64,000 bases of DNA, taken from Bromus sterilis (Eukaryota > Streptophyta > Magnoliopsida > Poales > Poaceae). The position numbers and the translations under genes were made by a program. Under the pieces are notes generated by a model. That model saw only the letters and a program-made list of their open reading frames with translations, ran no database searches and had not been told where the DNA came from. Position 1 is the first letter of the stretch. Every line of letters begins with the position of its first letter. The stretch spans positions 289,499,501 through 289,563,500 of the forward strand of contig OX465599.1 of NCBI GenBank assembly GCA_950022295.1, in the 5' to 3' direction. This document shows, one piece after another, positions 46,365-57,317 of this stretch.

Positions 46365-47573
46365 TTAATTACCATGGCTTACTCTATTAGTTTGCCATCT
46401 TGACCCTGGAGTTTGAATAATCATTGGGGTGGACAATTCAACAAAAGATAACTCATGACGAAGTGCATAACTTTCCGACATGAATGAATGAGATGCTCCT
46501 GGATCGAAAAGAACGGAATTAGGAACATAATTGACTGGGAGCGTACCAAGAATGACGTCAGTGGTGTCGTCAGTCTCTTCGGCGGCAATCTGGTTCACAC
46601 GTCCACGAGTGGCGGGAGGAGCGGGTTTGGCGGTGTAGACCTTCTGGGGTGGCTTGCCACGACCATTGTTGTTGCCTCCGGCATGGGGTGGAGCATTCTG
46701 ATTCTGGATCTGGTTCTGGGGACACTCACGAGAATAGTGGCCTGCCTGGCCACATTTGTAACAGGCTCCAAAGAGAGTGCGGGGAGCTGGGTTGTTTGGT
46801 GGAGCTGGGTGGAACTGAGTTGGTGGACGAGGCGCCACATAGGATGGCCTCGGTGGGTTGTTCTGGCGGAACATACTGTTTGGGATCCAGATCTTGCGCT
46901 TCTGGGAGCCCGAACTGGATGAACCATCGTCTCTAGGGTGTTTGCGGAAGTCGTTGGGGGTGTTCATGTCCTCTGCCTTTATGGCTTTGTTGACAAGGAC
47001 CTGGAATGTGGCAAAGTCATGTAGGTTGAGCTCACGACGGAGTCCGGAATTTAGGCCACGACGAAACCTTTCTTGTTTCTTGGAGTCGGTGGAGACTTCT
47101 TCAGTAGCATAACGAGCCAGTCGGTTGAACTCACGACTAAACTCGTCAACAGTCCTTCTGCCTTGGGTGAGGTTGCAGAACTCCTCACGCTTGCGGTCCA
47201 TAAGACCCTTGGGAATGTGGTGCTCACGGAAGGAAGTGCAGAATTCATCCCAAGATGCGAGCGGTCCAACGGGACGCATATTGAGGAAGTTCTCCCACCA
47301 AGAGCTAGCTGCACCTTCAAGGTGATAGGTGGCATAGCTGACCTTGTTGCCATCTGCAACATGGCCTGCCTGGAGCTTCCTTTCGATGCTGCGAAGCCAG
47401 TCATCGGCGTCAAGGGGCTCGGTGGAGTAACTGAAAACCGGGGGATGAAGCTGGGTGAAGTCATTCAGAGACACCAACTCATTGCGTTGCTGAGTGGTGT
47501 TGCGAGCAATGACCTCCAGAAAATGGTGAGAGTCTCGGCGGTTCCTCTCAACCTCCATCAGAACCTGAGCCAT
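46365..47573 (-). CDS. gag: Gag and protease start, C unit 0
   Basis: 402 codons from an ATG at 47573. Retrotrans_gag region at about residues 55-170 (WLRSIERKLQAGHV, EGAASSWWENF, DEFSREFNRLARYA). CCHC knuckle CYKCGQAGHYSREC at about 270. Protease active-site string DPGASHSFMS at about 357. The frame ends at a TAA that separates it from the rest of protease and RT. A more likely native start is the ATG of MSQGTRGQLGH about 85 nt upstream, which is in another frame; a one-base shift between GRGN and EGNLPPPP would join them. Gag forms the particle that packages element RNA. Confidence 0.8.
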   Translation of the reverse strand: MAQVLMEVERNRRDSHHFLEVIARNTTQQRNELVSLNDFTQLHPPVFSYSTEPLDADDWLRSIERKLQAGHVADGNKVSYATYHLEGAASSWWENFLNMRPVGPLASWDEFCTSFREHHIPKGLMDRKREEFCNLTQGRRTVDEFSREFNRLARYATEEVSTDSKKQERFRRGLNSGLRRELNLHDFATFQVLVNKAIKAEDMNTPNDFRKHPRDDGSSSSGSQKRKIWIPNSMFRQNNPPRPSYVAPRPPTQFHPAPPNNPAPRTLFGACYKCGQAGHYSRECPQNQIQNQNAPPHAGGNNNGRGKPPQKVYTAKPAPPATRGRVNQIAAEETDDTTDVILGTLPVNYVPNSVLFDPGASHSFMSESYALRHELSFVELSTPMIIQTPGSRWQTNRVSHGN

Positions 47574-47989
47574 CGTGGGTGGGGGTGGAAGGTTGCCTTC
47601 TCCTGGTCATTCCCACGACCCTGGTTATGACCAAGCTGGCCACGGGTTCCTTGAGACATCCTGAAGGTGAAAAACCAAAGTCAAACAGAGTTGATTGAAG
47701 AATCTAATCAAGGTATTGAAGTACTGGAAGGATTACAGAGCAAAGGAAGTAATAATCTTGACAACATGGTGATAAAGCATACAAGCCATATATTCACAAG
47801 CTGTCATACAAACCATACATCGTTTTAGTACAAGCACCAAGCTAATACAAACGTGATGAAGATGATACATCCTTCAGAGGCACTCTGACTTCCTATACAT
47901 TATTTATCTAAGCCTCTGGAACTTAGACACCTTGCGTACAATATACTAAGATACTACTACATCCTCGCTAAGAAAGACCACAGGCGGTC

Positions 47990-48659
47990 TCACTCATCTC
48001 CATCTCCATAGTAGTCCTCGTAAAAGTTACCCGCGTATCCCGGTAGCTGAAGGTGACCATCGGAAAACACAGAGGCCTGTGGACCCTGACATCCATTTAG
48101 GCAAGGATGGGGCCTAGGTCCAGCGTAGGGTGGAAGCAAAGGACCACGGGGTGGAAAAATGCTACCAATCTCGGGCCAAGCAACTCGAGAAGGCATCTGA
48201 GTCCTCACTGGGTAGATAGCATCATACTCAACTGATCCAACACTCACGAAGGTTGCCAAGCGTGTCAGTGCTCGATACAAACGAACACGGGTGGCGTCAA
48301 TCTCAAAACGGAGAGCACGTGCATCACGATCTCGATCACTAGCAAATCTAGCAGTCATCTGAAGCACTGGATCTTCTGCGGAGTGATCTGAGTAGAGTCC
48401 GGTGTAATATCCCTCTTCTCCTCGAAGTGCAGCAGGGATATAGCGGAACGATGTCTCTCTCAGCATAGTGTGCTCCTCTCTCAGCAGTGTAATACATGAG
48501 TATGCAGCATCCTGCACAGCCATGTTCTCGGTAATGCCAATGCCATGTCCAAAGTGGATAGGCTGAGTGACTCCAACGTGGTGCGGGTAGATCCTGACAA
48601 TGCAATGGAACTGGGTCTGGTTGAAGTCGTGGAACTGCTCCTCGACGGTGTACTCAGGA
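47990..48659 (-). CDS. ORF upstream of gag, C unit 0 (dsRNA-binding-like pattern)
   Basis: About 223 codons from the LTR junction to a TGA next to 47990. The ATG at 48715 lies in LTR sequence joined by deletion, so the true N-terminus is missing. It contains FHCIVRIYPHH and GHGIGITENMAVQDAAYSC followed by ITLLREEH, which fits the C-terminal half of a double-stranded RNA-binding motif (G-G-x-A-x-x-AA-x-L). The rest has FRYIPA, GYYTGLYSD, TRVRLYRALT and PPRGPLLPP and ends DYYGDGDE. It lies between the leader and gag, where standard chromoviruses have no ORF. The RNA-binding role is inference; I recognise no other domain. Confidence 0.6.
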
Positions 48660-51600
48660 TGCATGTAATAAACATACACGTAGCACACATGCCTTGTATG
48701 AAGAGCAGGTATCATTGCAATTCTCTACAAAGTATACATTTTATATATAACTCTTATAGAGTGCACACAGAGATCACAAACATGTGATCCAACATTACAA
48801 CAACAAGCGGAAGCAAAGTATGTCTGAGTACAGACAAGTTTAACAAATGGCTTAAGAAGCCTTATTTAAACACAAGCCCTCCACGAGGGAACCAATCGTC
48901 TCACTGGGACTAGACTAGCTTGATCTTCAGTCGTCGAGCTCGATGAAGAAGCCACCTTCGGGATCAGTGGTTTCATCTAAAACATAGATTAAGCAAACGT
49001 GAGTACAATGTCGTACTCAACAAGACTTACATAGGAGCTATACTACTCATGCACATGTATCAAGGTAAAGGGAGGTGGGTTTTCACTTGCAGAAGTGCCA
49101 GCTTTGACTTGGCTAGTCCTGAACTACGAGTACCAGACTTGAGGTAAGAAGCATACACGAGTCCACTGCTTTCTCCAACCAATTACACCATTATGGTGCC
49201 TTCCTCGACTTCCCCACGAGAAAGCACGCCATAGCACTCACACTTATCTTGGTGTGTTTTAGAAGTATCCAGTTCAAGTTGTCTAATAATCAAGCTAAGC
49301 TTTCCAAGCAGTCCATAACCGCGGACGCCGCTATTCGAATAGTTTTGTTAACCCTGCAGGTGTACCGCTACACACACATGATCATCATTTACCGCCTTTG
49401 ATCTCGACACCATTCAAGGGGTGCCAGCGAGGATGCTCACCACAACTGTTACCTCATAGCCTATCTAGTCCGAGAAAGCCGGCTACCTGGGTTGGCTACC
49501 ACTATCGTGAACCCGGCCGGTTTACCGAAGTGGACCCAAGTGATGTGTGCGTGGTGCATAAGCCGGTCTTGGGTGAGCCGTTCTCTCACTTAGCAGCCAG
49601 GCCACAGACCTACCAGAACTCTGAACTATTGCGACATCTGAACATCGAAAGGGATGAGTTAGTAAGCTGAGAGGGGTCAGTGAGCCCAATGTGTGGTTGT
49701 ACTCTTCATCTTGGATCACCACACAAGAACTCGGACTTAGGGCGATGTTCAACGAGACAACCCACCGTGTACTCCTACACAGCCTCTCATCATTCACCTT
49801 GTATTAGGGTAGATTCACCAACACCTTTCTACCATCATCAACATGATCACTACCATCCCGACTCACATAATAGTATCATCATGGTATCATTCTAAGCATG
49901 CAATAAGCAGTAACAATTGCAGGGGCCACATGATATCAATCAACTCCTACATTTGCTAGGATTGTGCTTTGCTTACTACTGTGACAAAATGATAGGTCGT
50001 GCCATGGAATGGGTTCATCTATGCGGTAGAAACGGATCATGGTAATCATCCTAAACAATGCATAAGCGAGACATGAGAGGGAATTGGGATTTTATCGACA
50101 TGATCAATGGGAGTTTGCTTGCCTTGCTGACGAGGTTCGAGTTCGGGGTCTTCAACGAAGGGGGCAGCCTCATGCTCCGGTTCCACCTCTACTGGACAAA
50201 CAACAAACAACGCAGCAAAGTAAATAAAATGCACAATCAAATGATGGAAGGTTGAAACTTGATGTATATGCTTTGATGTGTGAGCAATTCCATTTAAATG
50301 GAGTATATTGCAAAATGAATTGCAAATTCAAACTCCAATTTGAATTCAAACTTAGCCAAGTTACATGTGACATTGTTTGATCAAGTTTAAACATTTTGAA
50401 ATGTGTATGATATGCCTCTGATGTGTGATTGAAATGTAGCATGTTTCCATGGTCATTAGGGGGGTGGTTAGCGGCTATGGGGGTCATTAGGGGGGTGGTT
50501 AGCGGCTAATCATGCCGGACACGTCAGCCTCGACGGCGACGTGTCTCCGGCGACCAACCGAGGCGGCGGTGTCCGCGGGGACGGCGCTCCCGTGGCCCAA
50601 ACCGCGCGCTTCAACCACTGAGACGAAGCTCTCGGTGTCGCGCGTCGATTGAGACCGAAAAGGAAGGCTGGGAGGCTCTGCACGCACGCCAACGTCGAGC
50701 TTTGCAGCGGCGGTGCTACTGGCTGGAGGCCGAACTCGCTACGGAGCGCCATTTTGGGCGGGGATGGGTGCGTTCGAAGCAGTGGAGCATAGGGAACGCG
50801 ATGGACAAGGTGACGGGGTCGATTGCGTAGCGTAGCCTCGTCGACGACGAGCACGGCGGCTCGGTACTCCGGCGTCCATGGCAGCTCGAGCTAGAGGAGG
50901 AGAAGGAAGCCGTGGCTTGAGGGGAAACGCTCACCAGGCTAAAGGCAACACGACGAGGTAGTCGATGGAGTCGGGGAGGAAACGTAGACGGAGTATTGAA
51001 CGGCGACGAGCGGCGGATTCGACGAGCTCTCGGTGACGAATCTGACGACTAGGAGGGCTCCGGGATCTTGATTCCTTGCATGGCGACGTAGTCGACGGTG
51101 GCGAAGCTGATGGACAAGCTCTTCTGGTCCCTAGCGCATGTTGGCCGCGTCTTCCACGGTGGCGAGTTCCGGCGAGTCCTCGGGCGGCGACGAAATCGGG
51201 CGAGGGAGACGGGGAGGGAGTTCGTGGTGAGGGGGGAATGGATCGGGAGGGCTTCTGGGAGTCTCCAGGTGTGAAGAGGTGGCGCGGGAGAAGCAGGAGG
51301 TGGCCAGGGGCTCGCGGGCGGCCACGGCATGGTCGCCACGCAGCTGCGTGTCCGCCTGCCTGGGGAAGACGACAAGGGCGCGGGAGGTGGGCTTGGGCCG
51401 GGGGCGACAAGTTGGGCCAGATACCAGGTGAGCCTCTTTTCCTTTTCTGTTTTCTTTTTCTTTTCTGTAAATTTGTTTTGCTTAGTAAATAAATAGCTAG
51501 GCATTTTTATAAATGCTCAAAACTTTTATATGGCATTACATGACCAGTAGCTAGTCATATCCAGAGTTTGAACATTTTTGAAATTCAAAATATTTGAATT

Positions 51601-51859
51601 CAAATTCAAATAGGGGTTTTTGATTAAATCCAAGGCACTGTTTGAATATTTGAAAAATCTATGAGCATGGGGTGGGTCCCACATCACTTGATATGTGATC
51701 ACACTCATTTATAAGACATTTCAACAATCTAATTCATCTGGGGGGGGTTCCTTCTCCCATTTTGCTTTTGATTTTGATTTCAAAGACTTATTTTGAAAAT
51801 TTAACATGATGCAAGAGACTTGCTAACCCTAGCACATTACCTAACAGAGGGTTCTGACA
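48660..51859 (-). repeat. LTR of the C array, copy 1 (truncated at its 3' side)
   Basis: Starts TGTCAG at 51859 on minus and is open to about 48660, where it fuses with the upstream ORF at ATGCATGT. Some 300-450 bp of LTR end, the primer site and the leader are missing. TATA CCATATAAAAG at 51523-51533. A 31-bp direct repeat lies at 50451-50508. An AATAAA like B's is absent here (ATATAAAA). Confidence 0.88.
48927..50935 (-). CDS. Putative LTR gene in C copy 1 (exons ?-50935, 50188-50123, 48976-48927)
   Basis: Donor CCTG|GTGAGC ends exon 1 at 50935. Exon 2 is 66 nt as in B and G, encodes EVEPEHEAAPFVEDP and ends CAGCAAG|GCAAGC. Exon 3 follows AATCTATGTTTTAG, encodes DETTDPEGGFFIELDD and ends at TGA (48927-48929). 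In phase 1 the end of exon 1 carries an in-frame TAG a few codons before the donor, so this copy may be dead. Copy 2 (57585-59593) is the same. Confidence 0.35.
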
Positions 51860-51872
51860 ACTCGCCCCCACT
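51860..51872 (-). other. Polypurine tract of C unit 1
   Basis: AGTGGGGGCGAGT on minus, directly before the LTR start; the same at 60518-60530. Confidence 0.65.
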
Positions 51873-52484
51873 CAACAGAATCTCGTCCCGAGATTCAGAA
51901 GTCTGCGGGAGGAAGGTGGGGTACTCGGCACTGAGACGGTCTTCTCTTTCCGACGTAGCTTCTCTCTCAGAGTGGTGTGACCATTGCACTTTCAGAAACC
52001 TAATCTTCTGACGACGAGTGACACGCTCTGCGGAATCAAGAATACGAACGGGGTATTCTCGATAAGAAAGGTCATCTTGGAGATCAAGCGTTTCATGGTC
52101 GACTTCGCGGATGGGGTCCTTGAAGCAACGCTTGAGTTGGGACACATGGAATACATCATGTACTCGGGAAAGGTGCGGGGGTAGTTCAAGTTGGTAGGCA
52201 ACTTCTCCACGTTTGGCAAGAATGCGGAAAGGTCCGATGTAACGTGGGGCCAATTTTCCTTTGATACCGAAACATTGGGTTCCCTTCAGAGGAGTAACCC
52301 GGAGGTAAGCCTTCTCATCCAGATTGTAGCTCTCTTGCCTATGATGACGATCATAGTAGCTTTTCTGACGAGACTGGGCTGCTTTCAATTGATCACGAAC
52401 AATGCAAACTTGCTCTTCTGCTTCCTTGATCATATCCGGTCCAAAGAATTGTCTTTCACCGGTTTCTGACCAGTTTAGTGGTGT
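51860..52484 (-). pseudogene. pol: Integrase C-terminus and chromodomain, C unit 1
   Basis: The frame continues pol after the TGA at 52485-52487: FFGPDMIKEAEEQVC, SYYDRHHRQESYNLDEKAYLR, the GPFRI and HDVFHVSQL stretches, then YREYPVRILDSAERV, KVQWSHHSEREAT and SEREDRLSAEYP, a group II chromodomain-like segment. Chromodomains of this type direct integration to heterochromatin. The downstream end overlaps the polypurine tract. Confidence 0.75.
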
Positions 52485-55022
52485 TCAACATCGTCGTCCA
52501 TAAAGGAGTTCAAAAGGAGCCATGTTCAGACTAGATTGAAAACTATTGTTATAAGCAAATTCGGCGAATGGAAGAGACTTCTCCCAATTCTTTCCGAATG
52601 AGATAACACAAGCTCTGAGCATGTCTTCCAGAATTTGGTTAACCCTTTCGAATTGACCGCTAGACTGAGGATGGAAAGCTGTACTAAAGGAGAGATGAGT
52701 TCCCATAGCATTCTGAAAGCTTCCCCAAAATCTAGAGGTGAAAAGGCTACCGCGATCAGAATTGATTTCCAAAGGAACACCGTGAAGGGATACAATTCTA
52801 GAGCTGTACAAGTCCGCTAACTGGCTAGCAGTTATAGACTCGCGAACTGGAAGGAAGTGAGCAACTTTTGAAAGCCTATCTATGACAACGAAGATGGCAT
52901 TGTTTCCTTTCTGGGGTTTTGGAAAGCCGGTGATGAAGTCCATACCGACTTTGTCCCATTTCCACTCGGGAATAGACAAAGGTTGAAGTGTACCAGCAGG
53001 TCTTTGATGTTCTGCCTTAATGCGACGACAAACATCACATTCGGCAACAAATTGAGCAATGTCTCTCTTCATCCTAGTCCACCAAAATCTCTGGCGTAGA
53101 TCTCGATACATTTTTGTGTTACCGGGATGAATCGAGAGGGGTGTGTCATGGGCTTCCTTGAGGATGAGTTGCCTTAGTTCCCTATTTTTAGGTACTACCA
53201 AACGATTTCCAAAGAATACCGTTCCTTTGCTATCTGTGGAGAAACATTTAGCAACTCCGCTAGCAATGTTCTCCTTGATCCGGCGAACACCTCGTGCACG
53301 CCTTTGGGCAACTATGATTTGATCCTCAAGAGTTGGTTTCACCACGAAGGTAGAAAGGTAGCCATGAGGAACAATCTCAAGATTGAGCTTGCGAAAGTCC
53401 TCATGAAGAAATGGTTGATACTGTTGTAACATGAGGTTGTTACAATACGACTTACGACTTAGTGCATCAGCCATGACATTGTCTTTGCCTGGGGTGTAAG
53501 AAATTCCTACGTCGTAATCTTTTATCAACTCAATCCAGCGTCTTTGCCTGAGATTAAGATCTGGCTGGGTGAAAATGTATTTGAGGCTTTTGTGGTCGGA
53601 ATAGATCTCACAATGATTACCAAGGAGGTAATGTCGCCAAGTTGTTAGGGCATGAACTACGGCAGCAAGTTCAAGGTCATGGGTAGGATAGTTCTCTTCA
53701 TGTGGTCGCAACTGGCGTGAAGCATAAGCTACCACATGTCTATCTTGCAGAAGTATGCATCCTAACCCTTGCCGTGATGCGTCACGATAGATCTCGAAAT
53801 CCTTTTTGGTGTCTGGAGGTGCAAGTACGGGTGCAGAAGTCAATCTTTGTTTTAGCTCTTGAAATCTTTCCTCGCACTTGGGAGTCCATAGGAATTTCTT
53901 ATCTTTCTTGAGGAGTTCAGTTAGAGGCTTTGCAACTTTAGAAAAGTTCTCGACGAAGCGACGGCAATAGCTGGCTAGGCCAAGAAAACTCCTAACTTGC
54001 TTAACCGATTCAGGTGGAGTCCAGTCAAGGACGGCCTGAACTCTCTCGGGATTCACAGCAATGCCTTTTGCCGAAATCACGTGGCCTAAGTAGGTCACTT
54101 CTGGTAGCCAAAATTCACACTTGGAGAATTTAGCATACAGGCGATGCTCTCTAAGATTCATCAATACCAGCCTTAGGTGTTCGGCATGTTCTTCTTCTTT
54201 CTTCGAGTAGATGAGAATATCGTCGAGATAAACTACAACAAATTTATCTAAGTACTCCATGAAGATCGAATTCATCATGCGCGAGAAAGTGGCGGGGGCA
54301 TTGGTTAAACCAAAGGACATGACGGTGTACTCGTAAAGACCATAACGAGTAGTAAAAGCCGTTTTGGGAATGTCCTCGTTTCGGATTTTGATTTGATGAT
54401 AACCTAATCTCAAATCCATCTTGGAGAAGACAGAGGATCCTGCAAGTTGGTCATAAAGATCATTGATCCTGGGCAATGGGTATTTGTTCTTTATCGTCGC
54501 TAAATTTAGCGGGCGATAGTCTACGCACATCCTTTCTGTTCCATCTTTCTTCGTTACGAACAGAACGGGGCAACCCCATGGCGATGAGCTAGGGCGGATG
54601 AAGCCTTTTTCCAACAAAGCTTCCAGTTGGGTTTTAAGCTCAGCTAACTCACGTGGGGCCATTTTGTATGGGCGTCTAGAAATTGGTGTGGTTCCTGGTA
54701 CAAGATCCACTATAAACTTTACACATCTATCGGGTGGCATACCCGGCAGCTCTTCAAGAAAGACATCCGGGAAGTCATGAACCATCGGAATATGTTCAAG
54801 TTCGGGAAGGGGAAGTACATTCAAAGAATGCACTTGGGTTCTTGTTCTGGGTGAGGTATAGATGACGGTCTTGCCTGAAGGGTGGGTTAGTTTCACGGAT
54901 TTGCCTTTGCAATCCAGGTAGGCACTCTGTCTTGATAGCCAATCCATGCCAAGGATGACATCAATATCTGAAGACTTGAGGGCTATGAGTGAAGCAAGGA
55001 ATACTAAACCCTCAATTGCAAT
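52485..55022 (-). pseudogene. pol: Pol of C unit 1: protease end, RT, RNase H, integrase core
   Basis: Open from after the TAA at 55023-55025 to a TGA at 52485-52487. RT: RPLNLATIKNKYPLPRI (residue about 145 from the MDWLSR Met), YGLYEYTVMSFGLTNAP, YLDDILIYS (about 245). RNase H: YRDASRQGLG, DLELAAVVHAL, YSDHKSLKYIF. Integrase: H-x-H and CDVCRRIKAEH zinc site, GMDFITGFP, NSDRGSLFTSRF, SSGQFERVN (unit 2 has GQVERVN). The TGA replaces CGA of GRRCRTPLN as read in B, a C-to-T change. All catalytic residues appear intact, so the element was disabled by two nonsense codons and by loss of the primer site. Confidence 0.88.
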
Positions 55023-56231
55023 TTAATTACCATGGCTTACTCTATTAGTTTGCCATCTTGACCCTGGAGTTTGAATAATCATTGGGGTGGACAATTCAAC
55101 AAAAGATAACTCATGACGAAGTGCATAACTTTCCGACATGAATGAATGAGATGCTCCTGGATCGAAAAGAACGGAATTAGGAACATAATTGACTGGGAGC
55201 GTACCAAGAATGACGTCAGTGGTGTCGTCAGTCTCTTCGGCGGCAATCTGGTTCACACGTCCACGAGTGGCGGGAGGAGCGGGTTTGGCGGTGTAGACCT
55301 TCTGGGGTGGCTTGCCACGACCATTGTTGTTGCCTCCGGCATGGGGTGGAGCATTCTGATTCTGGATCTGGTTCTGGGGACACTCACGAGAATAGTGGCC
55401 TGCCTGACCACATTTGTAACAGGCTCCAAAGAGAGTGCGGGGAGCTGGGTTGTTTGGTGGAGCTGGGTGGAACTGAGTTGGTGGACGAGGCGCCACATAG
55501 GATGGCCTCGGTGGGTTGTTCTGGCGGAACATACTGTTTGGGATCCAGATCTTGCGCTTCTGGGAGCCCGAACTGGATGAACCATCGTCTCTAGGGTGTT
55601 TGCGGAAGTCGTTGGGGGTGTTCATGTCCTCTGCCTTTATGGCTTTGTTGACAAGGACCTGGAATGTGGCAAAGTCATGTAGGTTGAGCTCACGACGGAG
55701 TCCGGAATTTAGGCCACGACGAAACCTTTCTTGTTTCTTGGAGTCGGTGGAGACTTCTTCAGTAGCATAACGAGCCAGTCGGTTGAACTCACGACTAAAC
55801 TCGTCAACAGTCCTTCTGCCTTGGGTGAGGTTGCAGAACTCCTCACGCTTGCGGTCCATAAGACCCTTGGGAATGTGGTGCTCACGGAAGGAAGTGCAGA
55901 ATTCATCCCAAGATGCGAGCGGTCCAACGGGACGCATATTGAGGAAGTTCTCCCACCAAGAGCTAGCTGCACCTTCAAGGTGATAGGTGGCATAGCTGAC
56001 CTTGTTGCCATCTGCAACATGGCCTGCCTGGAGCTTCCTTTCGATGCTGCGAAGCCAGTCATCGGCGTCAAGGGGCTCGGTGGAGTAACTGAAAACCGGG
56101 GGATGAAGCTGGGTGAAGTCGTTCAGAGACACCAACTCATTGCGTTGCTGAGTGGTGTTGCGAGCAATGACCTCCAGAAAATGGTGAGAGTCTCGGCGGT
56201 TCCTCTCAACCTCCATCAGAACCTGAGCCAT
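55023..56231 (-). CDS. gag: Gag and protease start, C unit 1
   Basis: 402 codons, the same protein as the gag of unit 0; the nucleotide differences I noticed nearby (at 55397 and 56127) do not alter the reading frame. Same TAA ending and same shifted upstream start (ATG at about 56316). Its identity with unit 0 is a main support for recent tandem amplification. Confidence 0.82.
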   Translation of the reverse strand: MAQVLMEVERNRRDSHHFLEVIARNTTQQRNELVSLNDFTQLHPPVFSYSTEPLDADDWLRSIERKLQAGHVADGNKVSYATYHLEGAASSWWENFLNMRPVGPLASWDEFCTSFREHHIPKGLMDRKREEFCNLTQGRRTVDEFSREFNRLARYATEEVSTDSKKQERFRRGLNSGLRRELNLHDFATFQVLVNKAIKAEDMNTPNDFRKHPRDDGSSSSGSQKRKIWIPNSMFRQNNPPRPSYVAPRPPTQFHPAPPNNPAPRTLFGACYKCGQAGHYSRECPQNQIQNQNAPPHAGGNNNGRGKPPQKVYTAKPAPPATRGRVNQIAAEETDDTTDVILGTLPVNYVPNSVLFDPGASHSFMSESYALRHELSFVELSTPMIIQTPGSRWQTNRVSHGN

Positions 56232-56647
56232 CGTGGGTGGGGGTGGAAGGTTGCCTTCTCCTGGTCATTCCCACGACCCTGGTTATGACCAAGCTGGCCA
56301 CGGGTTCCTTGAGACATCCTGAAGGTGAAAAACCAAAGTCAAACAGAGTTGATTGAAGAATCTAATCAAGGTATTGAAGTACTGGAAGGATTACAGAGCA
56401 AAGGAAGTAATAATCTTGACAACATGGTGATAAAGCATACAAGCCATATATTCACAAGCTGTCATACAAACCATACATCGTTTTAGTACAAGCACCAAGC
56501 TAATACAAACGTGATGAAGATGATACATCCTTCAGAGGCACTCTGACTTCCTATACATTATTTATCTAAGCCTCTGGAACTTAGACACCTTGCGTACAAT
56601 ATACTAAGATACTACTACATCCTCGCTAAGAAAGACCACAGGCGGTC

Positions 56648-57317
56648 TCACTCATCTCCATCTCCATAGTAGTCCTCATAAAAGTTACCCGCGTATCCCG
56701 GTAGCTGAAGGTGACCATCGGAAAACACAGAGGCCTGTGGACCCTGACATCCATTTAGGCAAGGATGGGGCCTAGGTCCAGCGTAGGGTGGAAGCAAAGG
56801 ACCACGGGGTGGAAAAATGCTACCAATCTCGGGCCAAGCAACTCGAGAAGGCATCTGAGTCCTCACTGGGTAGATAGCATCATACTCAACTGATCCAACA
56901 CTCACGAAGGTTGCCAAGCGTGTCAGTGCTCGATACAAACGAACACGGGTGGCGTCAATCTCAAAACGGAGAGCACGTGCATCACGATCTCGATCACTAG
57001 CAAATCTAGCAGTCATCTGAAGCACTGGATCTTCTGCGGAGTGATCTGAGTAGAGTCCGGTGTAATATCCCTCTTCTCCTCGAAGTGCAGCAGGGATATA
57101 GCGGAACGATGTCTCTCTCAGCATAGTGTGCTCCTCTCTCAGCAGTGTAATACATGAGTATGCAGCATCCTGCACAGCCATGTTCTCGGTAATGCCAATG
57201 CCATGTCCAAAGTGGATAGGCTGAGTGACTCCAACGTGGTGCGGGTAGATCCTGACAATGCAATGGAACTGGGTCTGGTTGAAGTCGTGGAACTGCTCCT
57301 CGACGGTGTACTCAGGA
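56648..57317 (-). CDS. ORF upstream of gag, C unit 1
   Basis: Second copy of the dsRNA-binding-like ORF, with the same fusion to LTR sequence at about 57317. One difference lies in its last codons' region (position 56677, A against G in unit 0), and one in the LTR-derived part (57361, C against G). No further information beyond unit 0. Confidence 0.6.

Noticed and set aside
46488..46922. Plus-strand ORF of 144 codons over gag, repeated at 55146-55580 (also 47073-47630 and 55731-56288)
   Set aside because: Antisense shadow of gag in GC-rich sequence; Trp- and Ser-rich with no domain, repeated only because the array repeats.
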